A DNA stretch of 64,000 nt from Manis javanica (Eukaryota > Chordata > Mammalia > Pholidota > Manidae): positions 6,758,001-6,822,000 of the forward strand of contig NC_133166.1 in the NCBI RefSeq assembly GCF_040802235.1. Direction: 5' to 3'. A program made the position numbers and the translations under genes. Each line of letters starts with the position of its first letter. Position 1 is the first letter of the stretch. Positions 60,170-64,000 of the stretch are shown here, piece by piece. The notes below the pieces were generated by a model, which had not been told where the DNA came from, ran no database searches, and worked only from the letters and a program-made list of their open reading frames with translations.

Positions 60170-60570
60170 TATGAATTCATTTAACATATTTATTGAACTC
60201 CTTACATACTTTATACACTACTCCACTAGGAAAATACATGGCTAAAAAATGATAAACATACAAATTTTTCACTTTGAAAGTCACTTCTAGTACTGGAAAA
60301 AAGAAAAATTTCAAGAAATCAATATATTGATAAAATACAACATAAAACACTATAAAATAATGTAGTAGATAATAAGTATAATATAATATATCATAGATCA
60401 TAAGTCTTAAGGTTGAAGGGAAGTGAGCAGAGCTGTTGTTTTGGTTAAGATGTGGAAGACGATCTCTCTGCAGCTATGATTTGAGTAACTCCCCTCTCAA
60501 ACTTCTAGTGGAAGTACATGCCAGACAGGGAAAAGCAAGTACAAAATCCTGAAGCAAAAACATGTTTAGG
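60170..60570 (-). mobile_element. LINE-2, antisense
   Basis: 'aattcatttaacatatttat' and 'tgaactccttacatacttta' start the L2 antisense. 'gatttgagtaactcccctct'-like text and 'gaagtacatgccagacaggg' and 'aaaagcaagtacaaaatcct' with 'gaagcaaaaacatg' follow the 'cattccaggcagagggaacagcaagtgcaaaggccctgaggcaggaa' block. Confidence 0.6.
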
Positions 60571-61439
60571 TTAATCATATTAACTTATAAGAATTCCCTT
60601 CATTCTGTGAGTACTCAGTAAACTTATATTGAGTGAATAGATGAAAGTAGGTCATTGAGGGAATATATTCTAACTTCAATATATTAATATGATAAAATTT
60701 TTCATTACATTCAATAAATGGCATATAGATCAATTCTACAGTCTCAAAATATTCAAATATTTTAAATATTTTCATAGTTTAATACAATTAAAATCACTTC
60801 TAGTAATGACATGCAGGATTGTTCTCTTCTTTCCCATAATTTCCTAAAATGCAAAGTCACATGTAAAAAGACTTTCAACTTTTTTTTTCCCTAAGAACAC
60901 TGCTCTGAGGTGGAAGGAAGGTTTGTTCTTTCTTCGTTTAAATGACACCAATGAAATTTAATTCAGTGTGGCTTTTTGAGTTTGAAAGGATTTGAATATT
61001 GAATATGTTCATAATGGTCCTGCACAATTCAGGTAGTATAATGATTTAGATATTAAAAGAGCATACTGTTTTTATTACCTGTCCAGAAATAAATACTTCT
61101 TAACTAAGACATAGTAGAAGAATTACCACTTGGATACTTAATACATGGGAGTGTCTGATTCCTTACAATACCTAAGCATTTCAGCCTCAAATTTTTTGCC
61201 ATTTTCTTCAGCTCTCTACTCAAAAGTCAACTATTCAGTGACAGTTTTCTGGGTGCCTCATAGAAAATGGCATCTATTTCCTAATATTTCATATTTTCTT
61301 CTTTGTACATACGTACATTATATATGCACTGTATGTACATGCATATATGTATGTATCAAGGAGACATAAACATATACCTTTATTTTTCAAACTAACATTT
61401 AACGTATTTTATATTTTACTTATTTCAATTATATCTTCT
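60571..61439. other. unassigned AT-rich DNA
   Basis: A short L2-terminus-like trace lies at 60600-60650; otherwise nothing is recognised. Confidence 0.45.
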
Positions 61440-61590
61440 GCATTAGAATGTAAGCTCTATGAGGGGAGGGAGTTTTTCTGTGCTGTTCACAGCTATAGAG
61501 CTAGCATTAGGGGCTAGCATTAAGGGCTATATATCACAAATATCAAAGGGCCAATAAATATTTTTAATAAGTTGAATCTATAAATTTAGG
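61440..61590 (+). mobile_element. LINE-2 3' end, sense
   Basis: 'gaatgtaagctctatgaggg' and 'gagggagtttttctgtgctg' with 'ttcacagctatagagctagc' are the classic L2 3' UTR, ending 'caataaatatttttaataag'. A 13-14-base unit GCTAGCATTA(A)GGG is duplicated at 61500-61526 within it. Confidence 0.8.
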
Positions 61591-61640
61591 ATATCAATAT
61601 TACAAGGGGTTATTATACTTGTTCAAGTTTCTCAAGTTTT

Positions 61641-61662
61641 GTTTGGAAGGAAGGTTCCAAAC
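61641..61662. repeat. hairpin at edge of inverted duplication
   Basis: GTTTGGAA and TTCCAAAC pair perfectly over eight bases around the loop GGAAGG. One base separates it from the start of the duplicated arm at 61664. Confidence 0.8.
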
Positions 61663-61663
61663 A

Positions 61664-61851
61664 AAGAGGTGATTAGGAAGGCTTCTCTGAAGAAAGATTG
61701 ACATGAGTTTTAAAGAACGGGAATGTGCTGCATGACAGTTGAAATAAAATTCCAGGTATGAACAACAGAGAGGTCAAGAGCCCTGAGGCAGGAACAAGGT
61801 TAATAGGTTTGACGAATACTCAGGACACCAGCATGGTGGGAAGAGTGCAGG
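61664..61851 (-). repeat. inverted duplication A, left arm (copied L2 segment)
   Basis: These 188 bases equal the reverse complement of 62761-62948 with three mismatches and no gap, about 98 per cent identity; paired coordinates sum to 124612. The content is internal L2 sequence in antisense ('gagccctgaggcaggaacaa' for 'cctgcctcagggc...'). The flanks do not continue L2 on either side, so this looks like the inserted copy. Confidence 0.95.
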
Positions 61852-62229
61852 TTATAGCAAAGCTAAAATTCATATCTGGAAAATCACTGATAAATTAACT
61901 ACTTTGAAGTTAGCCATTGTTTACTTAACCCTAAAACACATTCTTACATGTTGAATCAATGTTTTTATCAGTCTATCCCTTGGTGACTTTCTGTTGTTAC
62001 AAACTTCTGATAAAATTAGTGAAAGATAATGTAAATTATGTTATGTGAAATACCAAATACTTTAAAGAAATGGAAACTTAAAAGTAGAGATGATTGTTGT
62101 AATATTGATGAACATCTGTAATCTGTAGAGCAGCAAGTTAATACTTGAGAAACAGAAAAATAAAAAACAATTGTAAATAAGCCCTTAAATTTTTTTTTCA
62201 GATCAATTATAAGCTAGTCACACTGAAGG

Positions 62230-63190
62230 TTATTACTCCAGGCCTGATCCCTCCCCACATTTCTTGATTTATATATCCAAGTGTCTACTCAGCATTTCTT
62301 ATTGGGTGACTACTAAGCATTAAGCACTTAACATCCAAAAAAACAAAATAAAAAACCAAACCTGCTCTCACACCAGTTTTCTGCAGCTCAGATACTGCTT
62401 CACTGTTTTTAAGACCCAAACATCAGTCACCTCCTTTGACATCTTACTTTCTCTCATTCCTTATAATCATGTGACAAATCCCATTGTCTCTGCCTTGGAA
62501 ATACATGTCAGATATAAACCATTTCTATGACCCTTACCTGTTAACCCTGGTCTAAGCTACCATCAGCTGCCAGGTACACTTCTGTAGTCGCCTCAGTTGA
62601 TGGTTGATGTGTTCACTCTTGGCCCCTCTATATTGCTTTTTAAGCAAATCATGTCATCCTTATTAAAATTCTACCAATTACTTTCAACCCTATATCATTC
62701 TCAATGTGAGGTCTAGGTTGAATAGTTCCCCACACTAATTTCCCATCATGTTCCTTACTTCCTGCACTCTTCCCACCATGCTGGTGTCCTGAGTATTCGT
62801 CAAACCTATTAACCTTGTTCCTGCCTCAGGGCTCTTGACCTCTCTGTGGTTCATACCTGGAATTTTATTTCAACTGTCATGCAGCACATTCCTGTTCTTT
62901 AAAACTCATGTCAATCTTTCCTCAGAGAAGCCTTCCTAATCACCTCTTACTAACATTCTGTCACTATTTACACTCTGACTTTGCTTTACCACTTTATTTA
63001 TTTATTTTGTAGAATTTTTCTGACATTATATTGATGTATTTATTCTCTCATTTATTATCTGTTCCATAAAATAGAGATAGTGACTTGACAGTTTTACACA
63101 CCACTTTATCCACATACCTTGAAGAGTGCCGAGGTAAAAACACACAGTAAATTTCTGTAAAGATTGACTGAATTAAGATAAATGAATGAA
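62230..63190 (+). mobile_element. LINE-2 3' portion, sense (source of duplication A)
   Basis: About 960 bases keep the L2 order: 'gatccctccccacatttctt', 'ccaagtgtctactcagcatt', 'aagcaaatcatgtcatcctt', 'cctgcctcagggctcttgac', 'cctcagagaagccttcctaa', 'actgacttt'-like text, and a degraded 3' UTR to 'gattgactgaattaagataa'. The segment 62761-62948 inside it reads through without a break, which marks this as the original locus of the inverted duplication. Confidence 0.75.
62761..62948 (+). repeat. inverted duplication A, right arm (source)
   Basis: Partner of 61664-61851. L2 sequence continues on both sides of this arm. The three differences between arms lie at 61691, 61720 and 61764 of the left copy and their partners here. 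Confidence 0.95.
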
Positions 63191-64000
63191 CAGAAGACTT
63201 AATGGATGGATGAAGAAACTCTCTAGAGAAAATTAATATAGTCCTGAAATACTTCAGCAAAACTGATTCTCCTCATAGGCTGCAAAATCAAATGTGAAGT
63301 AAAGATACTCTAACTTTAGCAAATATTTTTTCATAAAAATTGACCACAAGGAAATCTATGTTCAGTTTATTTTCTAAAAAAGTTAGTTCAGAGTTGTATT
63401 ATAAGATAAAATTTTTCCACATTAGATAAAAACTAACTTTAAAGAATTAGTTTAACTCTATAAATTATCTGTCAAAATATTTTTTTGCTATTTATGATAA
63501 AATATTAGTTTCCTTTTTAAGTGGATTCACTTTCAGAAGCCTTCCTCTTTTCTCTGATACCAGTTGTCATTGCATAGTAAAGAGCTCATTTATCTTTCTT
63601 AGGAAGGTTGTAAAGATTAAGTAACATAATCTCTCAATGTGTTATTATTTTTATCTGAACAGGTATGCACAGTGATGCCATAGCAAAATTTATTTGGATG
63701 GTCAAAAACTCTTTAAATCTGTTTAAAAAATGTTTCAAAGTTTACCTCTTCCAGTTATTTTTTGCATATAAAATGTGAACAAATCCTAATTCCTATTCAT
63801 TTAATCCCATCACTTTATATTAATCTCAACATTTCAGAGCCAATTAAAAGAATTGGTATGTTGTTAAATAGTAAATAACTATTTTATATATGATAAATCA
63901 TCTCACATAATCTTTAAAGTCACTTTTTAAATAAGTTGCATATTAAAAGATATGAGCCAGAAGCTAAAACAATTTTAGTTGAGGGGCAGAGGTCACAGAG
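63191..64000. other. unassigned AT-rich DNA
   Basis: No gene, RNA or assignable repeat. Confidence 0.5.

Noticed and set aside
1..64000. CRISPR arrays, bacterial operons, phage or plasmid features, tRNA or rRNA genes
   Set aside because: Composition, repeat content and lack of dense open frames are mammalian; I found no regularly spaced repeats with unique spacers and no tRNA-like cloverleaf with intact A and B boxes.

Overview
The window reads as AT-rich, gene-free DNA from a placental mammal: intergenic, or the interior of a large intron. I found no convincing protein-coding exon. The longest open frames are about 130 codons, occur on both strands at the density expected by chance, and either lie in recognisable transposon relics or show no domain. 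The repeats are old eutherian families: L1M-type LINE-1, HAL1 (half-L1), LINE-2, MIR, MaLR-type LTRs and a Tigger fragment. There is no Alu, no rodent B1/B2 and no obvious carnivore, ruminant or horse tRNA SINE, so the lineage stays open. Repeat family names come from resemblance to remembered consensus sequences, not from a database run; boundaries are approximate, usually within 20-80 bases.

Layout. 1-8000: a microsatellite, a candidate ERV LTR (2800-3250), a long antisense L1 (3330-5650), an L1 5'-UTR-like block (6480-7090) and a LINE-2 body. 8000-19400: mostly unassigned, with an L1 ORF1 relic carrying an expanded AAT array (10620-11440), two MIRs, a Tigger end (14700-14932) and an L1 3' end. 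19400-25600: an antisense L1, a 75-bp inverted duplication with arms at 21403 and 22251, LINE-2 and an MLT1-type LTR. 25600-35000: LINE-2, a U6 snRNA retropseudogene set in the poly(A) tail of an L1 (30823-30927), and an antisense L1 (30956-34620) broken by a GC-richer block of unknown origin (32701-33244). 35000-50450: MIRs, LINE-2 split by an LTR, the longest antisense L1 (39990-43560) and sense L1 pieces. 50450-57300: a near-full-length but dead HAL1 (50750-52870), a quiet stretch, then a small CpG-rich island with a strong CTCF-like core (56865-57190). 57300-64000: an LTR and several LINE-2 copies, one of which donated a 188-bp segment to a nearly identical inverted copy about 0.9 kb away (61664-61851 versus 62761-62948).

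No genes act together here. The most interesting signals are structural. There are two local inverted duplications of similar geometry, each with a short palindrome at or within one base of the outer edge of its left arm, which suggests a shared fold-back or template-switch origin. The CpG-rich, CTCF-like island is the best regulatory candidate.
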